NCBI RefSeq assembly: GCF_000344685.1 | Contig: NW_006920414.1 | Coordinates: forward strand, 2,198,400-2,262,399 | DNA from: Gloeophyllum trabeum ATCC 11539 | Lineage: Eukaryota; Basidiomycota; Agaricomycetes; Gloeophyllales; Gloeophyllaceae | DNA length: 64,000 nt | Direction of reading: 5' to 3' | Shown: positions 44,701 through 56,351 of the stretch, one piece after another | Layout: every line of letters begins with the position of its first letter | How positions within the stretch are numbered: position 1 is the stretch's first letter | Translations under genes and position numbers: made by a program | The notes under the pieces: generated by a model | The model's input: only the letters and a program-made list of their open reading frames with translations | Told to the model about the DNA's origin: nothing | Database searches by the model: none

Positions 44701-45932
44701 GGTTTGTTGATTTTGCTGGTTCGGGCGGGGTCCCGCTCTCTCATGATGAGACAATCACGTAAACTCAGCTCACATCGACGCCTAACGGGCGTATGAGATG
44801 AATTCGTTGTATTTTCCTGATCAATTCTTACCATCATACTGTTTTGCTCCAGGATTTGGTACTGATAATGTGTTTTCAGGAGCGTCGTGTCTGCACTGTG
44901 CGTCGGTCTTGCGGAGACGATTAACGAAGTCGGCCCCGCGTTCCTAGCAGATCGTACGTCCTTGTTGCTCATGCATTCCGGTGACCTCACGAACGTCTAT
45001 TCTCCCGCAGACTTGGAGGACATCAGCAACATGGCGATCCAGGTGCTGGAGCAGAAGGCGCTGTGCCAGCAGGACCCCGACCAGGACGAGGACGAGGAGG
45101 CGCCGGAGGACCAGGCGGAGTACGACTCGGTTTTGATCTCGGCGGCTGGCGACCTGGTGTCGTCGCTTGCGAATGTTTTGGGCGCCGACTTTGCCCCGGC
45201 GTTCACGCGGTTCTTCCCGTTGATTTCGAAGTACTATGTGAGTGTTACCGCTCAAGCTTTTTGAAGTATCCTGACGTTGGCGGCGTGATGTAGAAGAAGA
45301 ACAGGTCGCTCAGTGATCGGTCGTCAGCTATCGGGTGCTTGGCGGAGATCATTGGGGGAATGAAGGGCGCCGTGCGGGAGTGGACGGAGCCGCTCATGGA
45401 GTTGTTCTACAAGGCACTAAGCGACGACGAGGCGGAGGTCCAGAGCAACGCCGCGTTCGCGGCCGGGCTGCTCGTCGAGCACTCGGACGTGGACCTGTCG
45501 CCGCAGTACCTGCAGATCCTCGCGCAGCTGCACCCGCTGTTCGTCGTCGCCCCCGACGCGCCCGGACCGCGGTTCAATGCGCGGGACAACGCGGCGGGCG
45601 CGGTCGCGCGGATGATCGTGAAGAACACGGGGGCGCTGCCGCTGGACCAGGTGCTGCCGATCTTCATCGAGGCGCTGCCGCTGAAGAACGACACGCTGGA
45701 GAACCGGCCGGTGTTCCGCGCGATCCTGCACCTGTTCAAGACGAATCCGCAGGTGCTGCATCCGTACATGGACAAGCTGCTGGCGGTGTTTGCGTACGTG
45801 CTGGACCCGAGCCGGACGGAGCAGGTGCAGGAGGACACGCGGGCGGAGCTGATCCAGCTCGTCGGGGCGCTCAGCAAGGAGGACCCCGCAAAAGTGCAGG
45901 CGGCTGGCCTGACGCCGTTTGTGGTTGGGTAG
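41776..45932 (+). CDS. KAP123: Importin beta family karyopherin Kap123 (IPO4-like)
   Basis: Fifteen exons (41776-41781, 41837-41908, 41963-42052, 42115-42248, 42300-42621, 42670-42786, 42841-42968, 43024-43135, 43188-43505, 43565-44117, 44179-44555, 44609-44694, 44880-44953, 45011-45237, 45294-45932) give about 1084 residues, close to yeast Kap123 (1113). The N-terminus (F-V-Q-N-L-H-D-L-L ... A-T-A-Q-L-N-Q-Q-Y-Y) is the importin-beta N-terminal helix pair. The rest is HEAT-repeat-like, with typical pieces such as V-R-Q-L-A-G-V-E-M-R-K-R, G-A-M-L-A-L-G-V and a central acidic loop D-I-E-D-L-D-A-D-V-D. Kap123 imports ribosomal proteins and histones H3/H4 into the nucleus with Ran-GTP. The first coding exon is only six bases (Met-Asp). 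Intron 12 (44695-44879, 185 nt) is much longer than the others. Confidence 0.93.
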
Positions 45933-46354
45933 AGTGCGTGTACAGTGTCAAGATTGTTTTTTTTTTCTTCTTGGTTTGTGCTGTTTGTTGCTGCTGCATA
46001 ATGTCTCTCCCTCTTGTGTTGACCGTTTCATTCATTCCTCATTGCATACCGGAGTCAGGTTACGATATCATGGTTTGTTGTCGAGTACTGCTTTGTCTAC
46101 GCACGCGTTGCGGTTACGAGTAACGAAATGAAATAGAATGTACCGCCAGTTGGCCTTGACGCGTTGGTGACGGGACTGTCACGGTCACGTGAGACGAGAG
46201 GATGTTCGAGGGTGCAGCGCTGCGTCTGTCTCTTCAACTTGTCTTCATCGAACGTCGTCAACCTGAGTTCGCCCACTGACACCAGTTTCGAGGTCGCTGG
46301 ACGACTGCCCCGGCAAGCGTCGACGTTGCCAGCCCCTCGTTTGCCATTACTATC
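45933..46354. other. Intergenic region upstream of the AXL2-like gene
   Basis: About 420 bp between two plus-strand genes. CACGTGA at about 46186 is a possible bHLH (E-box) site. No gene. Confidence 0.35.
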
Positions 46355-49324
46355 ATGTTACTAGTCGTTCTTTACCTCGTCTTTGCCTCTGCCCTCGCCG
46401 CCAATGCTGCTGTTTCCGTCTCCATTCCTTTGGCAGAGCAGCTTCCCCTCATCGCCCGTGTTGGCTCGCCCTATTCCTGGTCGTTCTCCAAGGACACATT
46501 CTCGTCCTCCAAAAACTCTACGTTTACCTTGGCTGCCTCTTCCTTGCCCGACTGGCTCTCGCTGGATCCTGGAACGGGGACACTTCATGGCACTCCAGCA
46601 GCCGAAGACGAAGGCGCGCGAGCGATATCTATCACAGCAACCGAAGACGGCTCGGGCGATATAGCTACATCAAAGTTCACGCTATGCGTAACGTCCTCCC
46701 CTCCTCCGGTTCTGAACATTCCCGTCCAAGACCAGTTCCGCAAGGCTAACCCTTCTCTGTCCTCCGTATTCCTGCCTGCCCAGGGCTCGGCTCTGAGCGC
46801 TTCTCGACCGGCTCTGCGCATCCCGGAAGGGTGGTCCTTCTCCATCGGCTTCGAGTACGGTACCTTCAATTCCAGCGGGGATCTCTATTACGCAGGCCTA
46901 CAGTCGGATGGCTCCCCGCTGCCCTCCTGGGTCCGCTTCAACTCGAGGCAAATCACATTCGATGGTGTTACTCCGTCGTCTCCTAAGAATGCGTCCCGGT
47001 CGTTCTCGCTGGCTCTCCACGCGTCTGACCAGGAAGGGTACTCTGCTGGATCCCAAGCATTCGACATTGTCGTCTCGACTTATGAGCTGTCTCTGTCCCA
47101 CTCTAGCCTGCCCACCATCAATATCACCGCCTCGACCCCTTTTAGTGTGGACTTCTCCTCCCCAGCCGACTTTACGGGCGTCAGCGTGGACGGGAATCCT
47201 ATCCAGCCTGCGGATATACAAGACTTGGCTGTTGACGTTTCTCAGTACTCTTATTGGCTGCATTACGACCAGACAACGAGGACGTTAAGTGGCGAACCCC
47301 CGGACCAGTATGGCGAATCGAAGGCTGGGCCGGTACTTCCTGTCAAGTTGACGACCATCTTCAACCAGACTATCTACACTAACGTCTCTCTGGCGGTTGT
47401 ACCGTCGTTCTTCTCCACGTCGGATCTTAATCCTTTGCTTATCCAGCTGGGAACACCGTTCACGTTCGACCTGGTCCAGTACTTCTCCAACGAGACCACT
47501 GTAGGCATCCTCGGCAGTAACGATGTGGACCTCTCAGCGTCGTTCGACCCCGCTGAGGCAGATCAGTACCTCGAGTTCGACGCGGACAAGGGTGTGCTGG
47601 CTGGCAACGTCCCCCAGGATATCTCTGACTCGGACTATGCGCAAGTGGGCGTGACCTTCACCGCGTACTCGCACATCACCCACTCGACGTCCCACACGAG
47701 CATGAACGTCTCCTGGTCGCTGGATCAGTACAAGCACGAGCACGCAACGCCGACGCCCGGGTTGTCCAACGCTGCGCACGCGAAGCTTCTGCTCGCCTTG
47801 GAGATTACGTTCGGTATTATCGGCGGCGTCGTCTTGACGGGTGTTCTCCTCGCTGGTCTCAGGCAATGTACGAAAGTCGAGGACACCGCGCTGCTAGGCG
47901 TGGAAGCCGAGCGTGCACTGTCGGAGAAGGACAAGCAGTGGTACGGCCTCGAGGTCGAGCAGGGCGAAGATGGCTACGGCTGGAGCGACGGGAAGCGCTT
48001 CGACATCGTCAACTTCGCGCACGCCGACGTGCCCGCGCACGAGGGCGTGGACTCCGCGCCGATCCGCGGCGGCGGGTACGGGAGCCTCCGCCGCGTCCTG
48101 ACCAGACTTGGTTCGCCCGGCGCGTCGAGCGTGCTGTCGCACAAGTGGAGCCCGCGGAGCAGCGTCATGCGGAAGGACGAGTTCATGGGCCGGCTGCGCG
48201 CGACGGTGCGCCAGGTGAGCGACCGGTGCCGCCGGGGCGCGCCGCGACCGACGATATCGAAGCCGACGCTGGTGTCTGCGCCGCCGGGGGTCGAGCAGAT
48301 GGAGGGGCTGCCGAGCGTGCATGGGCCGCGGTTCGATGGGGGGGTTGGGGTGGGCATTATGGGCCATCTGAGGAATTCGGTGATGTCGCTGGGCCGGTCG
48401 GTGTCGTCTTCGAGCAATGGGACGGCTGGAAACCGGTCCATCCCGCGACGGAGAGCGGATTTCGTTCCTCCTGGGAGGGAAGATACTGGGATCCTGGCTG
48501 TGCCTGCGAATGTACAGCGGAAGGCGTCCCGGAAGCCTACTGTCCGCCCGGTCCACCGCCCTGCAAAGTCGGTCGACTCTGTCGCGAGCTCGGCGAGCTA
48601 TGAAGGGGACGCGGTTGTGCAGACCGCCACGAAGGCGATGAGCGTGCGGAGCGCGCGGAGCGTCAGCGGGATCTCGTACCTCTCGCAGCCGGAAGGCACG
48701 CCCGTCGTCGGCGGCGCGCGGCCCAGGTTGGTGCCGTTCACGAGCGCCGCGCGCGTCCCGGTGCCCACTCTCCCGCCGATGAGCCCGAAGGTGACGAAGG
48801 TGGCGAGCCCGCCGAAGCGCGTGGCGAGCCAGAAGGCGGACGTGCTCATCTCGCCGGGGGACAGCGGCGACGACCTGGAGCTCGGGGTGCAGTACGTGCG
48901 CGCTCTGGGCGAGGAAACAAACAGTACCGTGAATACGCCGCGGTCGAGCGTACGGGAGTCGCTCGCGCCGCGTTCGGAGGCCGCGCCGTCGGTGTTCTCG
49001 CTCGCGACGTCGGAGCGGGGCCCGAGCGGCGCGAACGTCGTCCCGCGCGTGCTTTTGCGGTGCGGGGAGTCGTTCCGGTTCGTCGTGCCCATCGCTAGTG
49101 CGCAGGGGCGGCTGGTAGCAAGGATGCGGGATGGGAGCGGGGCGATGGCGCCGCCGTTTTTGCGGTACACGCTCAAGGCGAATGGGCTGGGGAGGGGGAA
49201 GGAGGCGGTGGAGTTCTGGGGGACGCCGGGGGTGGATGATTTGGGCGAGGTGGCGGTGGGGGTGTATGGAGCTGGGGCGGTGTGTGTGGGGAGGGTGGAT
49301 GTGGAGGTTGTGAGGCGCAGTTGA
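46355..49324 (+). CDS. AXL2: AXL2-like single-pass membrane protein with cadherin/dystroglycan-type domains
   Basis: One uninterrupted 989-residue frame. Residues 1-18 form a signal peptide. The outer part holds at least two dystroglycan-type cadherin-like (CADG) repeats, marked by L-P-D-W-L-S-L-D-P-G-T-G-T-L-H-G-T-P and L-P-S-W-V-R-F-N-S-R-Q-I-T-F-D-G, plus several N-x-S/T sites. A membrane segment (L-L-L-A-L-E-I-T-F-G-I-I-G-G-V-V-L-T) lies at about 476-500. The cytosolic tail of about 480 residues is basic, Ser-rich and disordered. This is the layout of yeast Axl2/Bud10, a bud-site and septin-linked landmark. In basidiomycetes its role is inferred as polarity or septation. It is intronless beside heavily intron-split neighbours. 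ATG 46355 is the first in frame. Confidence 0.82.
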   Translation: MLLVVLYLVFASALAANAAVSVSIPLAEQLPLIARVGSPYSWSFSKDTFSSSKNSTFTLAASSLPDWLSLDPGTGTLHGTPAAEDEGARAISITATEDGSGDIATSKFTLCVTSSPPPVLNIPVQDQFRKANPSLSSVFLPAQGSALSASRPALRIPEGWSFSIGFEYGTFNSSGDLYYAGLQSDGSPLPSWVRFNSRQITFDGVTPSSPKNASRSFSLALHASDQEGYSAGSQAFDIVVSTYELSLSHSSLPTINITASTPFSVDFSSPADFTGVSVDGNPIQPADIQDLAVDVSQYSYWLHYDQTTRTLSGEPPDQYGESKAGPVLPVKLTTIFNQTIYTNVSLAVVPSFFSTSDLNPLLIQLGTPFTFDLVQYFSNETTVGILGSNDVDLSASFDPAEADQYLEFDADKGVLAGNVPQDISDSDYAQVGVTFTAYSHITHSTSHTSMNVSWSLDQYKHEHATPTPGLSNAAHAKLLLALEITFGIIGGVVLTGVLLAGLRQCTKVEDTALLGVEAERALSEKDKQWYGLEVEQGEDGYGWSDGKRFDIVNFAHADVPAHEGVDSAPIRGGGYGSLRRVLTRLGSPGASSVLSHKWSPRSSVMRKDEFMGRLRATVRQVSDRCRRGAPRPTISKPTLVSAPPGVEQMEGLPSVHGPRFDGGVGVGIMGHLRNSVMSLGRSVSSSSNGTAGNRSIPRRRADFVPPGREDTGILAVPANVQRKASRKPTVRPVHRPAKSVDSVASSASYEGDAVVQTATKAMSVRSARSVSGISYLSQPEGTPVVGGARPRLVPFTSAARVPVPTLPPMSPKVTKVASPPKRVASQKADVLISPGDSGDDLELGVQYVRALGEETNSTVNTPRSSVRESLAPRSEAAPSVFSLATSERGPSGANVVPRVLLRCGESFRFVVPIASAQGRLVARMRDGSGAMAPPFLRYTLKANGLGRGKEAVEFWGTPGVDDLGEVAVGVYGAGAVCVGRVDVEVVRRS

Positions 49325-50030
49325 GGTGGGCGCCGAGACGGGCGTATTTTATTCATGACACTTTCCTTGATGATACCACATTTGTAGCCCTAGTTTTCTT
49401 TGCACGCACTCGATCTGTATCGGACATACTCACAGTCTATACCCACATATCATACCTTACCTTAATGTAGACCCTATAATTGAAACAATCAGTGTAATTT
49501 CTCTGGCAGTCGCTGCACGTCTGACGATGAACTTGTTTGCAGCCAGAGATCAGTTCCGTTAGTCTGGGCTTATGCACGAGCAGTCGGAGACTAACTCGGT
49601 CAATGATGCTCGGACAAGACTTGTAGTGATAGGCCCGCCATCATACCATTTAAGAGTCTCCGACTCTACGTGCGGGAGCTGGTAGGTTGGGATATTTGGT
49701 CGGACTTGGCAGCTGCTTGATATGCCGGACCAAGGGTTGACGGCAGGGTTACATATCGACAGGGATAGAGAGAAATGGATATTGCGAGAGAAGAAATGAC
49801 GATACATTCATGTGGTGTTGTAGCAAGGGCGGAGAGTCTCTGTGATGTATATACGGTACGAGAGATGGAGTGTTGGATAGTCCTATTAATCCCGGAGAGC
49901 CAGAGAAGGGAGATCTGTCAGAGCCGTCAGTATTGTACAACATGGGACAGTGAAAAATCAAAAGTGCGAAAGACGAACGGGTGTATATCATAGGGGAGGG
50001 CTGAGCAGTACTCACAAGAGTGCGAGTAGT
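49325..50030. other. Intergenic region between convergent genes
   Basis: About 700 bp between the 3' ends of the AXL2-like gene and the dynein light chain. No gene or repeat was recognised. Confidence 0.4.
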
Positions 50031-50433
50031 CTATGACTTCCAGATCAGGATCGCAAGCGAGCCGACGTAGAAGTAGATAAAGTGTTTCGTTTCTACAAAC
50101 AGCAAATTATTGTCAGATGTCCTGCACAACATCGGTCCTCGAAACCCGAGGAAGAACCTGGCGAAAGGACTGACCATGGGTGACGTAGCTGCCAAAGTTC
50201 TTGCCTACGACGACGTGCCAGGTGGGCCCGTGCCGTCTGTCGAACTCCTTCTTGATCTGCGCGGCGATGTCCTTCTCGATGTTGTACTTCTCGAGCGCGG
50301 CGGACGCGATGTCGACGGACTCCTGCTGCATCTCCTCGCTCATGTCGACGTTCTTGATGATCGCCTTCGGCCCCGAGCCTTCCTCGGGACCCTTGGGGTC
50401 GGTGGACGTCGTAGAGTTGGTCGCGTCGGCCAT
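50031..50433 (-). CDS. DYN2: Dynein light chain LC8 (DYNLL1/Dyn2 type)
   Basis: Two minus-strand exons (50433-50175 and 50092-50031) with an 82-nt intron give 106 residues. Family words are [51 protein letters not shown], and, on exon 2, [22 protein letters not shown]8 is a dimeric hub binding dynein intermediate chain and many other partners. The N-terminus has about 15 extra residues rich in Thr, Asp and Pro compared with animal LC8 (89 residues). Confidence 0.97.
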
Positions 50434-51231
50434 GGTGAGTCTCTGAAGCGTGGTAGGACGACTAGGAAAAGCTAGAAGGGATGGAATACACCGGGTCAGT
50501 CAAGGCCGTTATATTGCACGAGGAATTACATGCCTCGCGTGAGTAGCACGGGTGGGGACAATGCAGGAGGGATGCACGCGAATAGCAGGCCGGGCGTAAA
50601 CTGCAGTCAAGTCAACCCAGACGCGGTCCACGCGCTGGTCCCGCAGGCACGTGTCGCGAGGCCGCGGGACCGGTCCTGCTGCACATGTCCCCCTCCCGCG
50701 GCCCCTTCTCCCGTCCCTCGCTGCTGCCTCGCCACATGCACCTCTGCCGCCCATGCGTGCGGTGTGGCTCGAGAGCTATAATCGTTCGTCGTGCTCCATA
50801 TGCTCCTGCAGCTATAAGAGCGGAAAGCATCGCCTTCTGCTGATTGTGTTTCTCCGCTTCAGTTCTCCCGCAGCTCGTTATTGACGTTCTGCGGCCTTGG
50901 GTGCAATCTATCCCGAGATGAACGCGCTCGTATTGCTGCCACAAGACGGCCTCAGGGCCGGGCGCCCATAATAGCAGTCTAACTGCAGCACTCTGGACCC
51001 ACGCAAACACACTTACGCCTCACTGCAGGCTGCCTAACTGCGCCGGATTTTACGAAACGCGTCCCGTGGCTTCATTACTAGGTCCTCATGTCCGATCGTG
51101 CTTGCTGTTCTGGCCCCAGGATGTCTAATCGTGTATACCCTCCTCGTCTGAGCACAATCCTCGTCTATGGGCTAACCCTGGTACGATATCTTCAGCCCTC
51201 TGCCCTCAGCCCTCCGGCTCCAACGCTCACC
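50434..51231. other. Intergenic region
   Basis: About 800 bp upstream of the dynein light chain gene. Short GC-driven frames on both strands, none convincing. Confidence 0.4.
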
Positions 51232-51830
51232 TCAAGCGCCGAAGTCGCCTGAATCCGAATCAGTGTACCTCTCTCCCTGTGCCGCCAAATTGACTTTGTC
51301 ATGCCATATCGTAAGTGAAATGAAGACGCCATATGCACTCACATCCTGCGGCGCGACACGAGGCCACAGCGTAATCTCCCCTGGGCGTTTTGGCACCGCA
51401 TTCCCAGCCACCCTCCCGTCAGCATGCGGGGGAATCGGAATGAAATGCTCACCGGTGGCACGCTTCATCTGGCTTGCCATGCTCTGCTCAGTCTGGGGAT
51501 ACAGGAATTTACCTAGCGGACCGAGTATCTTCGAGAAGCGGCGTTCAAATGGCCGGAATCTGGACGCATTCCCGGCCTGTTCGCCCAGGAGGCGACAGTC
51601 TGGTTCGCAGACTGCAAGCGCGATCCACCGGAACCTGTGTTTTGGATAGCTCTCCGGCTGATAACACTGGCCGTCGACACAGCTCTGACCGTCCAAATAT
51701 GATGTAAAGCGTGCAGTAACTGTACGTGGACCAGCGCGAGCTCACTGTATTGGACCCCAACAAGCAACTTCCCATCGCCTTCTCCCCTCTTCGCTGCGTC
51801 CCGGGTTCCTCGAACGTGGATCGTCGCCAT
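51232..51830 (-). CDS. Possible two-exon protein of unknown function
   Basis: Two minus-strand exons (51830-51726 and 51666-51232) joined by a 59-nt GTACAG...CAG intron give 179 residues. The joined product reads G-K-L-L-V-G-V-Q-Y-S-E-L-A-L-V-H then C-Y-Q-P-E-S-Y-P-K-H-R-F-R-W-I-A-L-A-V-C, F-E-R-R-F-S-K-I-L-G-P-L-G-K-F-L, and ends D-S-D-S-G-D-F-G-A. A further 49-nt intron after V-A-P-Q-D (donor GTGAGT) is possible but would change the end. No signal peptide or membrane segment. I do not recognise it. The start could lie further upstream, as the frame is open to 51869. Confidence 0.45.
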
Positions 51831-54652
51831 AGGCCGGACCCGCGGCCTGATTCTCAGTCTGGGCCTCAAGACTGTTCGAATCCTCCTTCCCGTGCTTTCT
51901 GTTCTTCGCTAAGCAACGTCTATATATAAAATCTCGGTCCATTTTACTGTACCTCAATCTCAGGAAGGACGAAGAGGTGGAGTGGTACCTCTCCACGCGC
52001 ACCAGTGCCAGGCTCGGAGGAGCATAGGCGTATCCTCGGCGACTATTGCTGTGGCTCAGACATAGGATTTGCCGTATGCATCCGCGTCGACGTCGACGTC
52101 GCAGGTTCCTCGCTCGGTCCTCGTGGGTTTAGGCCGCTGCTTCTCAGTTATTCTGCCGCTGGCTCATGTCTGCTCGTGTTAAATACACGCAACTCGATGC
52201 ATAACTGGCGATATCCTCGCGTCGTTCCCGATGCCCGTGCGCGAGCGGGATATACTCGGGCTCCGTAACAGTAATCATCGAGCGACTCACGATCCCCCCT
52301 GGGTGCTTCGACGTCGTGCGCCTGGTGGAGATATGGCCTGTTATCCCGAGCTTCTCGCGGAGTCTACTTGTGTGTATCAGCACGCTGTGCCGGCCGCTGC
52401 TAGCGTTGCTGCCGATCTACCTCTCATCTCGGGCTGCAGACCTGGGTAGATGGACTGCGGCGAGACTGCGGCAGATTTGCTTGCTTGCTCGGGGAGACGC
52501 GAATTGGTTGAGGGAATTGTGTCAATAGCCCGGCGGTATAGCCAGATGTCGACCTCCCGGTCGTCGATACTCAAGCCTCGCGGTGAGGGAGCGATAGGGT
52601 TTTACTTGCGCTCGAGTTGGACTCGACTCGGTCATGCACGCTGATTGGGTCTTTGCTTCTTCACGGCGATATTACGCTGTTGTGGCGGACATGTACCTCT
52701 TTCGGTGCCCTCAAGACGTGAGGTGTGGCACTCAAGTTGATTGGCGATATTGTCAGGAGATAAGTTCCACCTCCGAGGAGCTCATTCGCTCAGGCTAATT
52801 TACGGGAGCCACTGATCTGTCTCCAGGAGAGGTCTGAACGCAGCCAAGCAGGCGAGTCCCGTCGATATCCAGAGACAGGTGCCGCCGTCTTTGGAGAGAG
52901 GCATTATCATCCGTGGAGATACGGTAGGCATACTTGCGTCAGGTAACTAGCGGCCCGCGATACCGAACAGCTCCAAGGAGGACAGTCGCAGAATGCTTCC
53001 GCGAGCTGGCGAGTTCCTGATTGCACTGCGATTAGATCGCGCGCACGAGTGGATGATCCGTGGGGCAGGAGGAAGTTGGGACCAGGCGAGCGGAAGGTTA
53101 AGCACGGCTGCGGACCCGGGTCCGTCCGTCCGTCCTGCGTCGGCGAGGAGCGTTGAGGAGCGTGTTTGATGGCGATTGGAATCGGCTAGTAAGCAGCAAT
53201 TGGGCTTAGACTATCGGCAGGATCGTCATGGATGTGGCACTGGCAGGCGCACGATAGTGGCGCGATTACGGTTGACCATCTGGGCCAGGTCAAATTCAAA
53301 AGTCGCCTCACAACTTGGAGGCTGCCTTGGGTTCGATCCTCCGCGTTGACAGCTTTCGGCCAATCCCGAAACAGTCTCTGAAGGGGGTTGAATACATCTA
53401 TCAATATTATGTACGTAGCGCGGCACTGAATTTTACAGTAGTGACTGTTCGATAATCAATAAGGTTCGGGACCACTACTCCGAGAGGATGCGAATCCCCA
53501 GCCCACATATTTCGGGGAGCGACGGGCGGAAAGACTTATCGGTGCCGTTTAGTGCACATTAGTACTAACCGTATATACGTATCCTTTAATGCTTCACAAC
53601 CGTTTACACCTCGCGCTGCACAGTCCACCTGCCGATACTGATATATGATATCCCGCAAGTGGCTGTGGCTGCTTGATGTAGCTCCCCGCCTGTGTTCTTC
53701 TCTTGGAGGTCACTAGCCCTAGCACGGGTACTCCAGTATCTCTTTATAGAACGCCCCCAATATTATACTACAAAAGCCCAGTGCGCGACATACCCATACA
53801 CAAGACTGCAGCTGACCGTTTGTTTGGTGGAGCGGAGCTTCAAATATCGGCAACTCCCGTCGTATGTTCTCAGCAACAAATCTCTTACGACAAGCATAGG
53901 CTCATCGTGTAGAGATTTTGCGTCACACTTCTTCAGGAGCGTCCGGATGAAGTCTTGTCAAGACGTAGTACATTTTTACTGTAGCCCCCTCAGTATCCCT
54001 CGTCCGCTGAGTGGATTGCGACAATTCAAACTCCGCCCAATATCCCCATCCACCCCACCGGGGATCGAACACAGCAGTCGCAATGTGAGTCAGTGACTTT
54101 TAAATTTGACCTGACCCAGATGGTCAACCGTACGCGATGCCGTGTTAGTCTGAGGGGTTTCAGGTGTACGTGAGGAAAGAGGTTCTGCAGACATGCTGAG
54201 AGCACGAGGATGTGGGTGACAGCTGGAGACATAAGGTATTTAGAGATTTAGAGTTGGTCGTCGTTTATCACAACGCTCGGCAACCAATGTGCATCACCGG
54301 CCAGCGTTGCATCAGAATCGTCAAATTCGCAACTTTGACTCTGAAAGCATGCCACAAGGGACTGAGCAGCCTGAGCTCGGTATCCTCTCTCAGTCGACGT
54401 CTTTCGAGCCGCTGCGGTTGGCCTGAGCGCTGTTTGCAGCCTTTGCCACAAGATCCGGCCGTTCTCAGCTCACTCGCTGTCCTACCACAACTGAGACTAT
54501 CTCCGTTCTATCCCCACCTATACTTGCCACATCCTCCTTGTATATTCCATAAAAGCGTATGCTAGGGCCTTGGTTATGCCCGGAAACAAAGCTGTATCAT
54601 CCCATTAGCAACACATACACTTTCCAGCGAAACCCCGCAGTCGGCAGCCACG
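51831..54652. other. Long intergenic region with no supportable gene
   Basis: About 2.8 kb with many stops in all frames and no recognised repeat, RNA or protein motif. The last few hundred bases before 54653 must include the TYR1 promoter. Confidence 0.4.
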
Positions 54653-56351
54653 ATGGAGATCTCCTGCACCCCTCAATCGCCTATTGATGTCCAGCCCACG
54701 ATTGGCATAATTGGAATGGGCGCCATGGGACGCATGTACACCAAATATCTGGCCGAGGGCGGGTGGAAAAAGTCGGTCTTTATCTATCCCTAATGTGCCT
54801 GCGCTCTCTCTGTTCCGTCTTGTGTGCTCGCCGCTGACACTTCCCGTAGAATATACGTTTGCGATATCCCTGCCAAGTATGAGGAGCTGAAGCGGGCGTA
54901 CGAAGGTGTGCAGTTTCTGTTTTGTCCTGGTTCCCAGTGCGAATGTCCGATGATGCTTCTGCAGACATCCCGGGTGTTACCGTGTTCCCCGACGGGCACC
55001 GGGTATCGAGGGCATCAGACTTCATCATGTACTCGGTCGAAGCAGAGTACATTGATAGAGTGGTTGCAGAGTACGGGCCCTGTAAGTGCATCCCCTTCCG
55101 TCACTACTTCCTTGCCTTAATATGTACTCGCACTTCAGCGACGAAGCTCGGGGCGATTGTTTCCGGCCAGACGTCCGTGAAGGCGCCCGAAAAGGCAGCT
55201 TTCGAGAAGCACCTGCCGGAGGATGTTCATATCGTTTCGTGTCATTCATTACACGGGCCAACCGTATCGCCTCATGGGCAGCCATTGGTGAGCAAAAGAG
55301 AACCGCCCATTGTTCTGTCATTGATTCATGCGTCAATTAATTTCAGGTGCTCATCAAACACCGGGCGCCAGATTGGGCCCTTACATTGGTCGAAAATATC
55401 TTCCGACCACTCAGGTCTCGCTATGTCTACATGTCCTACGAGGAACATGATCTCGTCACAGCAAATACACAAGCCGTGACCCACGCCGCATTCCTCAGGT
55501 ACCGTTCCCCCTTCATTCATCAACCTTCCCCACTTACTCCCCGCAGCATGGGCACCGCCTGGGCAAGCGCAAAGTCCTATCCCTGGGAGGGCGGCCCGTA
55601 CGTGGGCGGGATCGAGAACGTGAAGGTGAACATCATGCTGCGGATCTACTCGAACAAGTGGCACGTCTACGCGGGCCTCGCGATCCTTAACCCCTCCGCG
55701 CGCGTGCAGATCGACCAGTACGCGTCGAGCGCGACGGAGCTCTTCAAGCTGATGCTCGCGGCGGACGAGCACGCGCTGCGCGCGCGCGTGTACCAGGCGC
55801 GCGACACCGTCTTCGGCGCGGACTACGGCGACGAGAGCAAGCAGGCGAACACGCACACGCGCACGCCGATCCTGCTCTCCGAGGACATCCTCGACCAGTT
55901 CAGCCTCGGGCGCAGCCCGTCGGGCGAGGAGGTGCCGCTGACGCCGTCGACGAGACGCGCGCGCGCGCCCAAGGCGAACTCGCACCTCTCGCTGCTCGCG
56001 ATGGTCGACTGCTGGGCGCACCTCGGCATCCAGCCCTTCCGGCACCTCGAGCTCGCCGCGACGCCGATCTTCCGAATGTGGATCGGCGTCGCGGAGTACC
56101 TCTTCCGCTCGCGCGCGCGGCTGGACACGGCGCTGACGGCGGCGCTGTACGACGCGTCGCACCGCTCGGACGACCTCGAGTTCGTCGTCGCCGCGCGCGG
56201 GTGGTCGCAGTGCGTGTCCTTTGGCAACTTTGAGCTGTACCGCGAGCGGTTCGCGCAGACGGCGGGGTTCTTCCAAGCGCGGTTCGAGGACGCCACGACG
56301 GTCGGCTCGGCGATGATCAAGGCGATCATGGAGAGCTCGCCTTCGCCTTAG
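54653..56351 (+). CDS. TYR1: Prephenate dehydrogenase (tyrosine biosynthesis)
   Basis: Six exons (54653-54771, 54850-54905, 54965-55081, 55139-55287, 55347-55498, 55547-56351) give 465 residues. The N-terminal Rossmann fold has I-G-I-I-G-M-G-A-M-G for NAD(P). Family words follow: S-D-F-I-M-Y-S-V-E, G-A-I-V-S-G-Q-T-S-V-K, V-S-C-H-S-L-H-G-P-T-V, and H-D-L-V-T-A-N-T-Q-A-V-T-H-A-A-F-L in the catalytic core. The last exon is the helical dimerisation part (W-E-G-G-P-Y-V-G-G-I-E-N-V-K). The enzyme oxidatively decarboxylates prephenate to 4-hydroxyphenylpyruvate in tyrosine synthesis, in the cytosol. The first intron has a poor donor (GTCGGT) but a family-consistent join. The large antisense frame (55326-56501) is a GC artefact. 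Confidence 0.92.
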
